This document shows positions 53,723 to 62,444 of a DNA stretch of 64,000 bases, in pieces. The stretch is from Rhodobacteraceae bacterium EhC02 (lineage in GTDB: Bacteria; Pseudomonadota; Alphaproteobacteria; Rhodobacterales; Rhodobacteraceae). The stretch is taken from positions 124,001 through 188,000 of the forward strand of contig LXYH01000045.1 in NCBI GenBank assembly GCA_001650895.1. The letters are read 5' to 3'. The notes below the pieces were generated by a model, which worked only from the letters and a program-made list of their open reading frames with translations, made no database searches and had not been told where the DNA came from. The position numbers and the translations under genes were made by a program. Within the stretch, counting starts at the first letter, position 1; every line of letters starts with the position of its first letter.

Positions 53723-54685
53723 TCAGCGTGCCCTGTCATAATAGCCGGCGACCTGACGGACCTTGTCAGGGCTGCCGAAAACCAATGGGCTGCGCGCATG
53801 CAGGGCATCCGCCGCCTGTTCCAGGATCGGTGTTGTGCCATCCGTCGCCAGACCACCGGCCTGTTCGATCAGAAAGGCAATGGGCGCCACCTCGTAGACC
53901 ATGCGCAACCGCCCCTTCTCATAGCCCGGACGCGCATCGCCGGGATAGAGGAAGATGCCCCCCCGCGTCAGGATCCGGTGGGTTTCCGCCACCAGCGAGG
54001 CGACCCAGCGCATGTTGCTGTCCTGCCCGTGCGGGCCGGTCTTGCCCGCGTTGCAATCATCGATATAGGCGCGGACGGCTGCGTCCCAGTGCCGATGGTT
54101 CGACGCGTTGATCGCATATTCACGGGATTCAGCCGGGGTCTTCATCCCGTCATCGACCAGAACGAACTGCCCCGTCGCAGGGTCCAGCACGAACATCAGC
54201 GTCCCCTTGCCGAAGGTCACGGCAAGGCAGCATTGCGGACCATAGATGATATAACCGCCGGCCAGCTGCTCGGATGCGGGGCGCAGAAAGCTGCCATCGG
54301 CATCGTCCCTGGCCGCGAAGATCGAAAAGATCGTGCCGATGGACACGTTCACGTCGATGTTCGACGACCCGTCCAGCGGATCGATAGCCAGCGCATGGTG
54401 GCCATCGGGGTTCAGGGCCAGCACCGTGTCCTGCTCTTCCGAGGCATACCATCGCACGGAGGTTTGCCTCAGGGCGGCTTCGAACATGTCATCTGCCAGC
54501 ACGTCCAGTGCCTTCTGTCCGTCGCCGCCGGCATTTTCCCCGACCGCGTGGCCAAGTGACTGCCCAAGCGGCCCGCGCGCGATGATGCCGGCCAGATCGA
54601 CCGCCACCTTGCAAAGCGCCGACATGACGGGGGCCAGATCCGCCGGGATCAGCGGGTTGGACAATGGGTTCTCGGTCTCGGGCAT
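53723..54685 (-). CDS. fbp: fructose-1,6-bisphosphatase class I
   Basis: A 320-residue class I FBPase. The metal-binding motif is [22 protein letters not shown] near 100-120, with [20 protein letters not shown] and [12 protein letters not shown] upstream and the sugar-phosphate site [31 protein letters not shown] near 245-275. It provides fructose 6-phosphate in gluconeogenesis. First gene of fbp-fba-rpe-gph. The 281-base divergent region upstream contains no gene. Confidence 0.95.
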   Translation of the reverse strand: MPETENPLSNPLIPADLAPVMSALCKVAVDLAGIIARGPLGQSLGHAVGENAGGDGQKALDVLADDMFEAALRQTSVRWYASEEQDTVLALNPDGHHALAIDPLDGSSNIDVNVSIGTIFSIFAARDDADGSFLRPASEQLAGGYIIYGPQCCLAVTFGKGTLMFVLDPATGQFVLVDDGMKTPAESREYAINASNHRHWDAAVRAYIDDCNAGKTGPHGQDSNMRWVASLVAETHRILTRGGIFLYPGDARPGYEKGRLRMVYEVAPIAFLIEQAGGLATDGTTPILEQAADALHARSPLVFGSPDKVRQVAGYYDRAR

Positions 54686-54879
54686 TCTTTTCGGGTTCCT
54701 TGCGGTCCATGGACAGGAGGCGCGTCCCGCCGGGCAGGGCGTCGCATCGGCCCCTGATTATCCGAAGTTGTCGGCAAGGAAAATCCAATATGCAGCACCG
54801 GCGGCATTCCGCGGCAAAAACCTTGTCATTCATGGCCACGCAACGCGCCGCATCCGCAATGACGCGCGCGACAGCACAA

Positions 54880-54911
54880 CATGTCCCGACATGCGGAAAG
54901 TAATTTCGCAT
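54880..54911. promoter_or_regulatory. overlapping inverted repeats in the fbp-SDR control region
   Basis: CATGTC-CC-GACATG (54880-54893) is a perfect inverted repeat. It overlaps an imperfect one, TGCGGAAA-GTAA-TTTCGCA (54892-54910). TGCGGAAAG recurs at 54943. These lie 56-87 bases before the SDR start and are candidate operators for the divergent genes; the IclR protein encoded two genes downstream is one possible ligand. Confidence 0.35.
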
Positions 54912-54966
54912 AGTTGATCCGACACGACCTTTGTGCGAGTTTTGCGGAAAGACGGGGGAGGACCGT

Positions 54967-55731
54967 GTGAGATTTGAAGGAAAGGTTGCGCTGGTCACCG
55001 GCGCATCGGGGGGTATCGGCCGCGCCACGGCGGACAGGCTGGCCGCCGAGGGGGCCTCGGTAGTGCTGGTCGATCTGACGGATTGTCCATTGCCAGAGGT
55101 GGGAGGGCCGCATCTTTCCATTCCTTGCGACGTGTCGGATGAGGCGGCGGTTCAGGCCTGCATCGCGCAGGTGCTGGACCGGTTCGGTTGCATCGACGTG
55201 CTGTGCAACAACGCGGGCATCACCTGCACCCATGCCCCGATCACCGAGATCGACAGCGCCGACTGGGCGCGGGTGATGGGGGTGAACCTGTTCGGCACTG
55301 CGCATTTCATCAAGCATGCCGCCCCTTCGATGATCGCCCGCAAGGCCGGTGCCATCGTCAACACCGCCTCGGTTGCGGGGATCCGGTCCGGCGCGGGCGG
55401 CAATGTCTATTCCGCCTCCAAGGCCGGGGTCATCAACCTGACGCAGACCACCGCCTGCGATCTGGGCGGGCATGGAATCCGCGTGAACGCGGTCTGCCCC
55501 GGCCTGATCGAGACGGGCATGACGCAGCCGATCTTTGACTATGCGCGCAGCGTCGGCAAAGAGGACCGCCTTGGCGCGCGCTGCGAATTGCGTCGCTACG
55601 GCCGCCCCGCAGAGGTCGCCGCCGTGATCGCCTTTCTGGCAAGCGACGACGCCAGCTATATCACCGGGCAGGCCTTGCCGGTGGACGGCGGCAATACCGC
55701 CTCGCTGAACCTGCCCGGCATGAAGGTCTGA
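54967..55731 (+). CDS. short-chain dehydrogenase/reductase
   Basis: A 254-residue SDR: cofactor motif TGASGGIG at about 11-18, NNAG near 87, Ser in TASVAG and YSASK near 153-157, and Asp in LVDLTD that favours NAD. The start is a GTG at 54967 with GGGGGAGG upstream. It is the first gene of an SDR-ligase-IclR operon (gap of five bases, then a four-base overlap), suggesting 3-hydroxyacyl or alcohol oxidation in acyl-CoA catabolism. Confidence 0.85.
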   Translation: MRFEGKVALVTGASGGIGRATADRLAAEGASVVLVDLTDCPLPEVGGPHLSIPCDVSDEAAVQACIAQVLDRFGCIDVLCNNAGITCTHAPITEIDSADWARVMGVNLFGTAHFIKHAAPSMIARKAGAIVNTASVAGIRSGAGGNVYSASKAGVINLTQTTACDLGGHGIRVNAVCPGLIETGMTQPIFDYARSVGKEDRLGARCELRRYGRPAEVAAVIAFLASDDASYITGQALPVDGGNTASLNLPGMKV

Positions 55732-55736
55732 CACCC

Positions 55737-57449
55737 ATGCCCATGATGACACGCCACTATGCCATCTGGCCCGAGGGGATGCCGAAATCGCTCGATGCGC
55801 CCGACCGTACGCTGTTCGCCAATCTCGCGGAAACCGCCGCACGCTTTCCCGACCGCAAGGCGCTGATCTTCTATGGCCGGGAATGGACCTATGCCGATCT
55901 GCTGGCCGATGTGGAACGGCTGGCGGGCTGGATGCAGGCCAAGGCGGGGATCGCCAAGGGTGACAGGGTGTTGCTGGGTGTGCAGAACAGCCCGCATTTC
56001 GTGATCGGCTATTTCGCCACCCTGCGCGCCGATGCGGTGGTGGTGCCCGTCAACCCGATGAGCCGGGGCGCCGAACTGGACCATCTGGCCCGCGACACAG
56101 GGGCGCGTCTGATGATCGGCGGTCAGGAAGGTCTGGGCGACAGTGCGCCGCTGATCGCGGCAGGCCTGCTGGACCGGGTGCTGGTCGCGACCTATGCCGC
56201 GGGAACCGATCCGGACAGCGACATCCCCCTGCCCGAGGCGCTTGCGGCGCTGGATGCCGCCGATGTTCAGGGCACCGGCCTGACCCGCTGGGAAGATGCG
56301 CTGGCGGCCGGGTTGCAACCCGGCCCGCATCTGGCGCAGCCCGATGACCTGGCGGTGATCCCCTACAGTTCCGGCACGACGGGCCAGCCCAAGGGCTGCA
56401 TGCACAGCCATCGCACGGTGATGGAAACCGCATGGGGCGGGCTGATCTGGAACCCGTCCAGCGAAGAGGACGTTCATCTGGCCACCCTGCCCTTCTTCCA
56501 TGTGACGGGCATGCAGGGCGTGATGAACGGCCCGGTCATCAAGGGCGGCTGCATCGTGATCCTGATCCGTTGGAACCGCGCCCATGCCGCCGCCCTGATA
56601 CAGCGGCACCGGGTCACGCGCTGGCGCTCGATCACGACGATGGCGATCGACCTTGTGAACGATCCCGATGTCGGCAGCTATGACCTGTCCAGCCTCAAGG
56701 CGATCGGCGGCGGCGGCGCCTCGATGCCCGAGGCGGTGGCGGACAAGCTCAAGGTGATTACCGGCCTTGATTACATCGAAGGTTATGGCCTGTCGGAAAC
56801 CATGGCCGCGACCCATACCAACCCTGTGCATGCGCCCAAGCGGCAATGCCTGGGCGTGCCGATGTTCGACGTGGACAGTCGTATCCTGGCCGTGACCGAA
56901 AGCGGGGATGTCGGCGCCGAACTGGGCCAGGGCGAGGTGGGCGAGATCGTGACCCACGGCCCGCAGGTTTTCCTGGGCTACTGGAACAATCCCAAGGCCA
57001 CCGCCGAGGCATTTCTTGAGATCGAGGGCAAGCGGTTCTTCCGCACCGGCGATCTGGGTTACTATGACGGGAACGGCTACTTCTTCATGGTCGACCGAGT
57101 GAAGCGGATGATCAATGCCTCGGGCTTCAAGGTCTGGCCCGCCGAGGTCGAGGCGCTGATGCACCGCCATCCCGATATCGCAGAGGTCTGCGTGATCGCG
57201 GCCCCCGACCCGCGCCGGGGCGAAACCGTCAAGGCATGTGTTGTTCCGACGCCAAAGGCGCGTGGCCAGTTGACCGAGAAGGCCGTGATCGACTGGTGCA
57301 AGACGCAGATGGCGGCTTATAAATGTCCGACCAAGGTGGCGTTCATGGACAGTCTACCCAGATCGGGCGCGGGCAAGGTATTGTGGCGCGCGCTGACCGA
57401 AGCCGAGTTCGCGACGCAGACAGACAGCAGGACAGGAACCGAACCGTGA
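55737..57449 (+). CDS. AMP-dependent acyl-CoA synthetase (long/medium-chain type)
   Basis: A 570-residue adenylate-forming ligase. P-loop YSSGTTGQPKGCMHSH near 205-220, A5 motif YGLSETMAATHTNP near 350, A8 hinge FMVDRVKRMINASGFKVWPAEVE near 450-470 and the catalytic Lys in GAGKVLWRAL near 550. It activates a carboxylic acid as acyl-CoA. The exact acid is unknown. It is cotranscribed with the SDR gene and overlaps the IclR gene by four bases (GTGA). Confidence 0.88.
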   Translation: MPMMTRHYAIWPEGMPKSLDAPDRTLFANLAETAARFPDRKALIFYGREWTYADLLADVERLAGWMQAKAGIAKGDRVLLGVQNSPHFVIGYFATLRADAVVVPVNPMSRGAELDHLARDTGARLMIGGQEGLGDSAPLIAAGLLDRVLVATYAAGTDPDSDIPLPEALAALDAADVQGTGLTRWEDALAAGLQPGPHLAQPDDLAVIPYSSGTTGQPKGCMHSHRTVMETAWGGLIWNPSSEEDVHLATLPFFHVTGMQGVMNGPVIKGGCIVILIRWNRAHAAALIQRHRVTRWRSITTMAIDLVNDPDVGSYDLSSLKAIGGGGASMPEAVADKLKVITGLDYIEGYGLSETMAATHTNPVHAPKRQCLGVPMFDVDSRILAVTESGDVGAELGQGEVGEIVTHGPQVFLGYWNNPKATAEAFLEIEGKRFFRTGDLGYYDGNGYFFMVDRVKRMINASGFKVWPAEVEALMHRHPDIAEVCVIAAPDPRRGETVKACVVPTPKARGQLTEKAVIDWCKTQMAAYKCPTKVAFMDSLPRSGAGKVLWRALTEAEFATQTDSRTGTEP

Positions 57450-58273
57450 GGAAAAGAGCCGCAGACACCGCGCCAGAGATCGAGGACAAGGATCACGCCG
57501 AGGATCGCCAGTTCGTGACCGCCCTGCATCGGGGGCTGGACATCCTGCGCGCCTTCACACCGGCCGACCGTTCCGGCCTTGGCAACCGTGACCTGGCAGA
57601 TCGGACCGGCCTGCCAAATTCCACGGTCTCGCGGCTGACCTATACGCTGCTGAAACTGGGGTACCTGGTCTATGACGAGGGCACCGGGCGGTACCGCATG
57701 GGTGTGCCCGTTCTCAGCCTGGGTTATGCCTGCCTGGGCGGGCTGAAGGTCCGCGAGACCGCGCAACCCCTGATGCAGGAACTGGCCGATGCCTGCGGCG
57801 ACGGTGTTCTGGTGGCGCTTGGCGGGCGCGACGATCATTCGATGACCTATATCGCTTGCGCGCGCGCAGCGCGGGGCATGATCTCGTTGCAGTTGAACGT
57901 CGGCTCGCGCATCTCCTTGGCGCGCTCGGCCATGGGGCGGGCCTATATCGCGGGCACCAATGCGACGGAACGCGCCCAGATCATGGAACTGATCGAGGCG
58001 CGCACACCACCCACCGACATGCCCCGCATCCGCGAAGAGATCGAAGAGGCCGCCGAACAGATCCGCACGCGCGGGTTCTACGCCAATATCGGAAGCTGGC
58101 AATCGGACGTGAATTCGGTTGCCGTGCCTTACCGTTCGCCACAGGGGGATGCCCCGATGCTGGCGTTCAACCTTGGCGGACCCGCCTATATCCTGCCGCG
58201 CGAGAGGATCGAGGCCGAGCTTGGCCCCCGGCTTCTGGAAATGGTGCAGAAGGTGGGGCGCATCGGCGGCTGA
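57446..58273 (+). CDS. IclR family transcriptional regulator
   Basis: A 275-residue regulator. The winged HTH (about 25-85: ALHRGLDILRAFTPADRSGLGNRDLADRTGLPNSTVSRLTYTLLKLGYL) is followed by the IclR effector domain (about 95-265: LNVGSRISLARSAMGRAYIAG, GFYANIGSWQSDVNSVAVPYR). The start is a GTG inside the stop of the ligase gene. It likely controls the SDR-ligase operon in response to an aromatic or short organic acid; no other target is indicated. Confidence 0.9.
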   Translation: MRKRAADTAPEIEDKDHAEDRQFVTALHRGLDILRAFTPADRSGLGNRDLADRTGLPNSTVSRLTYTLLKLGYLVYDEGTGRYRMGVPVLSLGYACLGGLKVRETAQPLMQELADACGDGVLVALGGRDDHSMTYIACARAARGMISLQLNVGSRISLARSAMGRAYIAGTNATERAQIMELIEARTPPTDMPRIREEIEEAAEQIRTRGFYANIGSWQSDVNSVAVPYRSPQGDAPMLAFNLGGPAYILPRERIEAELGPRLLEMVQKVGRIGG

Positions 58274-58297
58274 TCAGCGCCCCGGCCCCACGCCCGC

Positions 58298-59263
58298 TCA
58301 TGGCAACAGGGCGATCTTGCCCACGGCACCGCGCCCCAGCACGCGGGTCAGCACCTCGGACGCCTGTGATAGCGGATAGCGCCCTTCGATCAACGGCTTG
58401 ACCGTGCCCGCCTGATACCAGCTCAGCAGTTCGCGCATGTTGTCGGCATAGACCTGGGGCTCGTGCCGGGTGAAGTTGCCCCAGAACACGCCCACGACGC
58501 TGAATTCCTTGACCAGAGCCAGGTTGACCGGGAATTTCGGGATCTCGCCCCCGGCAAAACCGATGATCAGCAGCCTGCCGTTGCGGGCCATGGACCGCGC
58601 GCAGGCGTCAAACGCCGCGCCGCCCACCGAGTCGTAGACCACATCCACGCCCTTGCCGCGGGTCATCTCTTTCAGCGTGTCCTTGAGGTTTTCATAGCCG
58701 ATGGCCTCGTCCGCGCCATTCTCGCGCGCGATGGCACGCTTGTCATCGGTCGAGGCGACGGCGATCACCCGCGCGCCCATGATCTTGCCGATCTGGATCG
58801 CGGCCACACCCGTGGCGCCGGCAGCCCCCAGAACCACCAGGGTTTCGCCCGGCTGAAGATGCGCGCGCTGTTTCAACGCATGATGCGAGGTGCCGAAAGC
58901 CACCAGCAGCGCGCAGGCATCCGCCGCATCCATGTCACCAATCGGGAAAACCCGCGCCTCCGTCTCGGCGACCTTTTCGGCATAACCGCCCAGCGAACAG
59001 ATCGTGGCGACCCGGTCCCCGACCTTCAGCCGCTTCACATCGGGGCCCACGCTTTCCACCACGCCAGCCGCTTCCATCCCCGGCACGAAGGGATGTTCGG
59101 GGCGCATCTGGTAAAGCCCCTGCACAAGCAACCCATCAGGATAGTTCACGCCTGCCGCCTCGACCTTGATGACCACCTGGTCATCCTTGGCCACGGGGTC
59201 CGGCATCTCGCCGAATTCCAGCTGATCCAGCGGGGCGAAGGCATTGCAGATGATGGCTTTCAT
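58298..59263 (-). CDS. NADPH:quinone oxidoreductase family protein
   Basis: A 321-residue zinc-free medium-chain dehydrogenase. Substrate side: EAAGVNYPDGLLVQGLYQMRPEHPFVPGMEAAGVV. Cofactor motif: VLGAAGATGVAAIQIGKIMGARVIAVAS near 140-168. DSVGGAAFDACARSMARNGRLLIIGFAGG is the QOR pattern. It could reduce quinones or alpha,beta-unsaturated carbonyls and enoyl-CoAs. It is convergent with iclR and divergent from the next ligase gene. No metal-binding Cys are present, which separates it from alcohol dehydrogenases. Confidence 0.85.
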   Translation of the reverse strand: MKAIICNAFAPLDQLEFGEMPDPVAKDDQVVIKVEAAGVNYPDGLLVQGLYQMRPEHPFVPGMEAAGVVESVGPDVKRLKVGDRVATICSLGGYAEKVAETEARVFPIGDMDAADACALLVAFGTSHHALKQRAHLQPGETLVVLGAAGATGVAAIQIGKIMGARVIAVASTDDKRAIARENGADEAIGYENLKDTLKEMTRGKGVDVVYDSVGGAAFDACARSMARNGRLLIIGFAGGEIPKFPVNLALVKEFSVVGVFWGNFTRHEPQVYADNMRELLSWYQAGTVKPLIEGRYPLSQASEVLTRVLGRGAVGKIALLP

Positions 59264-59368
59264 GGTCGTCTCCTCCTGATCGGGCGCGGCAACCGGGGCG
59301 GGATGGCGCGCGTTCCGGCAAGCCTAGGGATGTCGCTTGTCGCCAGCAAGCACAGTGACCGAATGACG

Positions 59369-59385
59369 CAGCGGCAAAGCCGCTG
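59369..59385. other. short perfect hairpin in a divergent promoter region
   Basis: CAGCGGC-AAA-GCCGCTG is a 7-bp stem with a 3-base loop. It lies 106 bases upstream of the oxidoreductase gene and 84 bases before the ligase gene. Since both flanking genes point away from it, it is not a terminator; it may be an operator or 5' leader structure. Confidence 0.5.
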
Positions 59386-59468
59386 GACGGGAACGGATTT
59401 TACCTTTGGCAACGGCGCGCATCGCGCTAGGGTCCGGGCAACATGATTGCGAATGGGAGGAGAACCAA

Positions 59469-61100
59469 ATGCAGGGCATGATGATGAACAGGCCGCTGAT
59501 GATCAGCGACATCCTGACCTATGCGGCCGAAGCGCATCCCCGGGCCGAGATCGTGTCCGTCCGGACCGAAGGCGACATACACCGCCAGACCTATCCCGAG
59601 ACGCTGGCGCGCGTGTCGCAACTGGCGCATGCGCTGCAAGGCATGGGGGTGGACGTCGGCGACCGTGTGGCCACCCTCGCCTGGAACGGATACCGCCATT
59701 TCGAGCTTTATTATGCCATTTCCGGCATCGGTGCTGTCTGCCACACGATCAACCCGCGTCTGAGTGCCGAGCAGATGACCTATATCGTCGAACATGCGGG
59801 CGACAAGGTTCTGTTCGTGGACCTGACCTTCGTGCCGATCCTGGAAAAGCTGAAGGATCAGCTTCCGGCCTCGCTGGTCTATGTGATCATGACCGACCGC
59901 GCGCATATGCCGGAAAACAGCCTGAACGCCCTGTGCTACGAAGACTTGCTGGACGGCCAGCCCACGGCATTCGACTGGCCGGAACTGGACGAGAATACCG
60001 CCTCGGGGCTGTGCTATACTTCGGGGACAACGGGCAATCCCAAGGGCGCGCTTTATTCGCACCGCTCCACCGTGCTGCACGGGTTGATGATCTCGCTGGT
60101 CATGGGATCGGCCTTCCCCGAGGGCGCGAAGGTGCTGCCAGTCGTGCCGCTGTTTCACGTCAATGCCTGGGGTCTGCCCTATGCCGCGCCGATGGTGGGC
60201 CTGTCCATGGTCATGCCGGGACCGGCGCTGGACGGGCCGAGCATCTTCAAGCTGATGGACAGTGAAGGCGTCTATTCGGCGTGGGGCGTGCCGACCGTCT
60301 GGCAAGGCCTGCTGACCGAGATCAAGGCGCAGGGCCGCATCCCGAACGGGTTTGGCGATGTGATCGTGGGTGGGTCCGCCGCCCCCCGCGTGATGATCGA
60401 AACCTTCGAGAAACTGGGCGTCAACGTGGGCCATGCCTGGGGCATGACGGAAATGAGCCCGATCGGCACCCATGGCAACATGCCCGGTTGGGTCAAGAAA
60501 CTGCCCTTCGACAAGATGATCGACGCCAAGGCCAAGCAGGGCCGCCGCGTCTTTGGCGTGGATCTGAAGATCGTCGATGACAACGGCAAGCGACAGCCGC
60601 ATGACGGCAAGGCCGTGGGCGAACTTTATGTGCGCGGCAACACGGTGGTGTCGGGCTATTTCAACAACGAAGAGGCCACGCAAAAGGTGATCGACGCCGA
60701 AGGCTGGTTCGGTACGGGCGATATCGCCTCGATCGATCCCAACGGGTTCCTGTCGATCCAGGACCGGTCCAAGGACCTGATCAAATCGGGTGGCGAATGG
60801 ATCAGCTCGATCGATCTGGAAAACGTGGCCATGGCCCATCCGGGCATCGCCTCCTGCGCGGCCATCGCCATGCCCCATCCCAAGTGGGACGAGCGTCCGG
60901 TCCTTGTCGCGGTTGCAGCAGGTGCTGACAAACCCTCGCTGGAGGAGATCCACGCGCATATGGATGGGCATTTCGCCAAATGGCAGTTGCCCGACGATAT
61001 CGTCTGGGTCGAGGCGCTGCCGTTGACCGCCACGGGCAAGGTGTCCAAGCTGACGCTGCGCCAGCAGTTCGCCGATTACAAACTGCCCGATCTGCGCTGA
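59469..61100 (+). CDS. AMP-dependent fatty-acyl-CoA synthetase (DmdB/AlkK-like)
   Basis: A 543-residue ligase. Motifs: LCYTSGTTGNPKGALYSHRS near 180-200, VVPLFHVNAWGLPYAAPMVG near 225-245, HAWGMTEMSPIGT near 320-335, and ATGKVSKLTLRQ with the catalytic Lys near 520. The opening MMMNRPLMISDILTYAAEAHPRAEIVSVRTEG and the internal motifs are those of the medium-chain group that includes DmdB of the DMSP pathway. The adjacent dehydrogenases are not DmdC-like, so a generic fatty or branched acid is more likely. The ATG at 59469 follows GGGAGGAG. Confidence 0.88.
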   Translation: MQGMMMNRPLMISDILTYAAEAHPRAEIVSVRTEGDIHRQTYPETLARVSQLAHALQGMGVDVGDRVATLAWNGYRHFELYYAISGIGAVCHTINPRLSAEQMTYIVEHAGDKVLFVDLTFVPILEKLKDQLPASLVYVIMTDRAHMPENSLNALCYEDLLDGQPTAFDWPELDENTASGLCYTSGTTGNPKGALYSHRSTVLHGLMISLVMGSAFPEGAKVLPVVPLFHVNAWGLPYAAPMVGLSMVMPGPALDGPSIFKLMDSEGVYSAWGVPTVWQGLLTEIKAQGRIPNGFGDVIVGGSAAPRVMIETFEKLGVNVGHAWGMTEMSPIGTHGNMPGWVKKLPFDKMIDAKAKQGRRVFGVDLKIVDDNGKRQPHDGKAVGELYVRGNTVVSGYFNNEEATQKVIDAEGWFGTGDIASIDPNGFLSIQDRSKDLIKSGGEWISSIDLENVAMAHPGIASCAAIAMPHPKWDERPVLVAVAAGADKPSLEEIHAHMDGHFAKWQLPDDIVWVEALPLTATGKVSKLTLRQQFADYKLPDLR

Positions 61101-61111
61101 AGCGCACCTGC

Positions 61112-61142
61112 GCGGGGCCGGCCTCGACGGCGACGGCCCCGC
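61112..61142 (+). terminator. GC-rich hairpin after the acyl-CoA synthetase gene
   Basis: GCGGGGCCG (61112-61120) pairs with CGGCCCCGC (61134-61142) across 13 bases, starting 12 bases after the ligase stop. No U-tract follows, so termination may be partial, leaving read-through into the acyl-CoA dehydrogenase genes. Confidence 0.5.
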
Positions 61143-61181
61143 AAGTCACGTTACGGAATGACCGGGACAGTCCAAGGTGCG

Positions 61182-61199
61182 CTTGACGGTTGGGTCAAG
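61182..61199. promoter_or_regulatory. inverted repeat upstream of the acyl-CoA dehydrogenase pair
   Basis: CTTGAC-GGTTGG-GTCAAG is a perfect 6-bp-arm inverted repeat 67 bases before the first acyl-CoA dehydrogenase. It follows the hairpin at 61112-61142 and may be an operator or contain a -35 (TTGACG). Confidence 0.35.
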
Positions 61200-61265
61200 A
61201 TGATGTTGCCTTGGATCGTGAAATTCATTTCCGCATTGCGAACATAAAGCCGAGGGAGGGGTGAT

Positions 61266-62444
61266 ATGTCCGACGCAACCGAGGATCTTGCCGGATTCCG
61301 TGCCGACATCGCGGCCTGGATCAGTGCGAACTGTCCCGCCCCCCTGCTGGGTCGCCCGATGGACGAAAACGCGATCGTCTGGGGTGGCCGGAAATGGACC
61401 TTCACCGATGACAATCAACGCCTCTGGCTGGAACGCGCCGTTGCACGCGGCCTGACTGCGCCGCGCTGGCCGGTCGAATATGGCGGTGCTGGGCTGACCC
61501 GCGCGCAGGAAAAGATCTACCGCGAGGAAATGGAGCGCCTTGGCGCGCCGCCGCCATTGGAAAGCTTCGGGCTGTGGATGCTGGGACCGGCGCTTCTGGA
61601 ATTCGGGAACCCCGAGCAGAAGGCCGAACATCTGCCGAAGATCACGCGCGGCCAGATCCGCTGGTGCCAGGGTTATTCCGAACCGGGCGCCGGATCGGAC
61701 TTGGCCAATGTGCAGACCCGCGCCGAGGATATGGGCGATCACTGGCTGGTCAACGGCCAGAAGATCTGGACGTCCTATGCCGATCGCGCCGACTGGATCT
61801 TTGCGCTGGTGCGCACCGATCGCGACGCGCCCAAGCACAAGGGCATTTCCTTTTTGCTGATGGACATGGAAACGCCGGGCATCACGACCCGGCCGATCCG
61901 GCTGATTTCCGGCAAATCACCCTTCTGCGAGACATTCTTCGACAACGTGAAAGTGCCCAAGACCAACCTTGTGGGCGAGTTGAACCGGGGCTGGGACATC
62001 GCGAAATACCTGCTGACGCATGAGCGCGAGATGATCGGCGGCGGCGCGCGCGGCTTGCTGGGCGGGCGATCCGTCAGCCAGATCCTGGCCTCGCAGGAGG
62101 GTGACGTTCTGGCCGATCCGGTCCTGCGCGCGGAAACGATGCAGCTTGAGGTGGACGCGCTGGCCTTCGGCCTGACGATGGAGCGGTACAAGGATCAGGC
62201 CGAAGCCGGGCGCGGTGTGGGCAATGCCAGCGCGATGCTGAAATATTACGGAACCGAACTGAACAAGCGCCGCTACGAGCTGCTGATGGCGACGGCCGGC
62301 AGCGAAGGCGTGGAATGGGATGGCCCCCATGGCGGGCTTGCGCCCGAATGGCTGCGGACCAAGGCCAATTCCATCGAGGGCGGCACGACCGAGGTCATGC
62401 TGGACATCATCGCCAAGCGCGTGCTGGAGATGCCGAACCAATGA
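61266..62444 (+). CDS. acyl-CoA dehydrogenase, large subunit type
   Basis: A 392-residue flavoprotein. It has the ACAD motifs WCQGYSEPGAGSDLANVQTRAE near 135-155, WTSYADRADWIFALVRTD near 165-185 and IEGGTTEVMLDIIAKRVLEMP at the C-terminus. This pattern is of the PimC/FadE-like class that works as a heteromer with a shorter partner. It oxidises an acyl-CoA to the 2-enoyl-CoA and passes electrons to ETF. The ATG at 61266 follows GGGAGGGG, and its stop overlaps the next gene by four bases, as expected for two subunits of one enzyme. Confidence 0.9.
   Translation: MSDATEDLAGFRADIAAWISANCPAPLLGRPMDENAIVWGGRKWTFTDDNQRLWLERAVARGLTAPRWPVEYGGAGLTRAQEKIYREEMERLGAPPPLESFGLWMLGPALLEFGNPEQKAEHLPKITRGQIRWCQGYSEPGAGSDLANVQTRAEDMGDHWLVNGQKIWTSYADRADWIFALVRTDRDAPKHKGISFLLMDMETPGITTRPIRLISGKSPFCETFFDNVKVPKTNLVGELNRGWDIAKYLLTHEREMIGGGARGLLGGRSVSQILASQEGDVLADPVLRAETMQLEVDALAFGLTMERYKDQAEAGRGVGNASAMLKYYGTELNKRRYELLMATAGSEGVEWDGPHGGLAPEWLRTKANSIEGGTTEVMLDIIAKRVLEMPNQ

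Noticed and set aside
51133-54685. A functional Calvin-cycle operon.
   Set aside because: No phosphoribulokinase, RuBisCO or CbbR gene is present; the four enzymes are explained by gluconeogenesis, pentose phosphate metabolism and phosphoglycolate salvage.
59369-59385. Hairpin CAGCGGC-AAA-GCCGCTG as a terminator.
   Set aside because: Both neighbouring genes are transcribed away from it and no U-tract follows.
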